A stretch of DNA of 64,000 nucleotides. Origin: Runella aurantiaca. Lineage in GTDB: Bacteria > Bacteroidota > Bacteroidia > Cytophagales > Spirosomataceae. Positions within the stretch are counted from its first letter, which is position 1; each line of letters starts with the position of its first letter. The stretch covers positions 62,001-126,000 of the forward strand of contig NZ_QPIW01000007.1 of assembly GCF_003339505.1 (NCBI RefSeq), in the 5' to 3' direction. The position numbers and the translations under genes were made by a program. Positions 62,319-64,000 of this stretch are shown piece after piece. Under the pieces are notes generated by a model that saw nothing but the letters and a program-made list of their open reading frames with translations, did no database searches and was not told the origin of the DNA.

Positions 62319-63980
62319 CTAGTTTTCGAGCCCCATCGCGCGCAAAAAATCAGGTTTTACCCGACGCGCAACGTCTACTTCGCTGCCATCCTGCATAAAT
62401 ACGATGCCTCCGTCGCCCCTTACGTACTTGGTAACGAAGTTGAGATTTATGATGTGCGACTTATGAACCTTGAAGAAATTATCGTACTCGCCCAGTTGTT
62501 GTTCAAACTCCGCCAATGAGCGCGACGCGACCATTTTCTGATGATTGAAAAAATGGACATTGGCATAACTACCCATCGCCTCTATACGTACTATGTCTGC
62601 CACCGGAAAAAGCAAAACGCCTTCGAGTGTAGCGATAGGAATCTTTTTTATTTTTTCTCGCTCATCGCGCATTAGTTTGAGTAGTTTTTGGAGGTCATTA
62701 TTGGCAATGGGCTGCTGTTCCAGTTCTTTTTCCAGCAACACGGCCTGTTCGGCCATCAAGCGTTCATTTTCAGTCAACCGCTGCATAGCCAGCTCCCGGG
62801 CTTCTAGGTTTTCACGGCGGAGCGTATTGATACGATCCATCAACGCAAAAGTGAGCAGTGCCGTTTGGAATATTACGCCAATGTGGTAGCCGTAATAGGT
62901 ATAAAAATGCTCAAAGGTAAGGACATTGAAGAGGGTACAAACGATGAGCAATATTTCGAAAATGTAAATACCCCAACCTAATAAATAAAATCGGGCAGGG
63001 CCGAATCCACGTCTGTAAAGCCACATTCCCGTTGCTAGATAGGACCCAAATATGAGCAAAATCATGATGTTAAAACCCACTTCTGCCTGTTGAATACCGA
63101 TTAGTTTGGTCAAAACAGCCGTCGTTGCCAAAACCCCGAGCCCCTGAAAAACACGATGTAGTTTAGGCAACACTTCCCGAAGATTCAGGAATTCGACCGA
63201 AAATCCGATACTTGTCAAAAGCGTACATAACCGTATCAGGCTGGAATTGACACCATTGTTCATAAAGGGCATATCACGCCAAAGAAAATCAAACAGATAA
63301 CCTTCCAAAGAAAGCAAGGTCAAGGCGGAAAAAACAACGTGCAGGGTAAAGAGAAAATAGGTTCGTTCCTTCAAGAAAAGGAACATAAAAAAACTAAAAA
63401 GCGCCGACAAAGCCAACACACCTAATACGAAGAAATTGATCGACGTTTCTCGATACATTCTTTTCATCAGCGGCCTGATGGTTCCGACCTCAATCTGAGA
63501 AATCAACCCATTCATGTCTTTGAGCCCAATGTAGAGTTTTTGGGGCTTACGGCCTAAATTCACGACGATACTATTGAGCTCAAAGTATCGGTTTTCAAAA
63601 GGTCGTAAAGCACCCGTTTCCAAAAAAAAGGTGGTATCTTCACTCACCGCATACACATCTACGTAATCAATATCTTGCGCCAACATAATGGCGTAGAGGT
63701 TTTCGTCGGTACGGTTTTTCAAATCAAACTTGAACCAGATTCGATAAGGAGAGAAACCCATATTGATGATTTTATCGGGCACCTTCGCATACCGACTGTC
63801 CGGAATATTCTCAATATCAAGATGAGAAAGTTTGTTGGTACTATCAATAAAATACCTTGCATGACCACCAATTTCAATCAATTGATGAATGTCAGTGTAG
63901 ACCACCCCAGCAGATTGTGCTTTACAACAATGGTTACATACGAACCAAATAATGGCGAGGAAATAGTGTTTATTTTTCAA
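62319..63980 (-). CDS. 7TM-DISM membrane receptor with C-terminal LytTR DNA-binding domain
   Basis: A 553-residue one-component receptor. Residues 1-22 are a signal peptide. About 25-170 form an extracellular 7TMR-DISM domain (GFSPYRIWFKFDLKNRTDEN; YIGLKDMNGLISQIEV). About 185-385 hold seven membrane helices. A coiled-coil linker at about 390-435 is rich in Glu/Leu (LTENERLMAEQAVLLEKELE). The C-terminal LytTR domain spans about 450-553 (ADIVRIEAMGSYANVHFFNH; FFKVHKSHIINLNFVTKYVR). Signals sensed outside the inner membrane would be passed directly to DNA. The target genes are not evident. Confidence 0.9.
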   Translation of the reverse strand: MKNKHYFLAIIWFVCNHCCKAQSAGVVYTDIHQLIEIGGHARYFIDSTNKLSHLDIENIPDSRYAKVPDKIINMGFSPYRIWFKFDLKNRTDENLYAIMLAQDIDYVDVYAVSEDTTFFLETGALRPFENRYFELNSIVVNLGRKPQKLYIGLKDMNGLISQIEVGTIRPLMKRMYRETSINFFVLGVLALSALFSFFMFLFLKERTYFLFTLHVVFSALTLLSLEGYLFDFLWRDMPFMNNGVNSSLIRLCTLLTSIGFSVEFLNLREVLPKLHRVFQGLGVLATTAVLTKLIGIQQAEVGFNIMILLIFGSYLATGMWLYRRGFGPARFYLLGWGIYIFEILLIVCTLFNVLTFEHFYTYYGYHIGVIFQTALLTFALMDRINTLRRENLEARELAMQRLTENERLMAEQAVLLEKELEQQPIANNDLQKLLKLMRDEREKIKKIPIATLEGVLLFPVADIVRIEAMGSYANVHFFNHQKMVASRSLAEFEQQLGEYDNFFKVHKSHIINLNFVTKYVRGDGGIVFMQDGSEVDVARRVKPDFLRAMGLEN

Positions 63981-64000
63981 GCGAGCAGTAAGGTAATAAT

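Noticed and set aside
1-64000. tRNA, rRNA, riboswitch, transposase, phage or integrase genes
   Set aside because: I looked through the intergenic regions and predicted proteins by eye and found none that I could support; small RNAs could be missed without a covariance search.

Overview
The window is bacterial chromosome from a member of the Bacteroidota, most likely order Cytophagales (a Spirosomaceae/Runella-like organism; the genus is a guess). The evidence is a type III glutamine synthetase, carboxypeptidase-regulatory/TonB receptors, GLPGLI proteins, a GldJ gliding lipoprotein, a type IX secretion sorting domain (gliding-motility C-terminal type), LytTR regulators, and several promoters of the Bacteroidetes type (TTG, 18-20 nt, TAnnTTTG). 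I saw no rRNA, tRNA, CRISPR array, transposase or integrase.

Layout. 1-8.7 kb: start of mtaB, glnN, nuoA, slyD-like PPIase, proS, a low-complexity lipoprotein and an OmpP1/FadL-like porin. 8.78-14.26 kb: a cassette (TonB receptor, two GLPGLI proteins, a small secreted Cys peptide and a divergent XRE regulator) bounded by 39-bp direct repeats. The repeat is the 3' end of the neighbouring GWxTD gene, so the cassette looks like an insertion that rebuilt that gene's end. 14.2-20.1 kb: GWxTD protein, nuoK, GntR regulator with PhyH oxygenase, DUF1361 membrane protein, sucC. 20.1-21.9 kb: an ATPase/TOPRIM pair whose TOPRIM partner carries an in-frame amber stop. 21.9-31.4 kb: Ig-like T9SS-exported protein, nucleotidase, desaturase, DUF4159, LytTR, rsmE, VWA and MoxR, then a second, intact ATPase/TOPRIM (DUF4276) pair. 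31.5-38.5 kb: GMC oxidoreductase, an interrupted DUF3267 gene, polysaccharide deacetylase with GT2, and a two-component system. 38.6-41 kb: LytTR with a LamG protein, followed by decayed gene fragments. 41-49.6 kb: flippase-like protein and ruvC (start codons overlap head to head), two exported proteins of unknown function, gldJ, comF, PhyH and AraC. 49.7-51.5 kb: arsenic module of arsR and an arsM-arsN2 fusion with two matching operator-like palindromes; a dispersed palindromic element sits in frame in the linker of the fusion. 51.6-64 kb: NlpC/P60 peptidase, aminotransferase, TerC, two TonB receptors, sterol desaturase-like protein and a 7TM-LytTR receptor.

Most genes are ordinary housekeeping or cell-envelope genes. 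The accessory parts are the repeat-bounded peptide/GLPGLI/TonB cassette, the two ATPase-TOPRIM pairs (likely defence-type), the arsenic module and the decayed surface-protein region. The cassette is the best candidate for an undescribed system: a regulated exported Cys peptide co-transcribed with periplasmic and outer-membrane partners and showing a footprint of mobility. Its function is inferred from gene order only.
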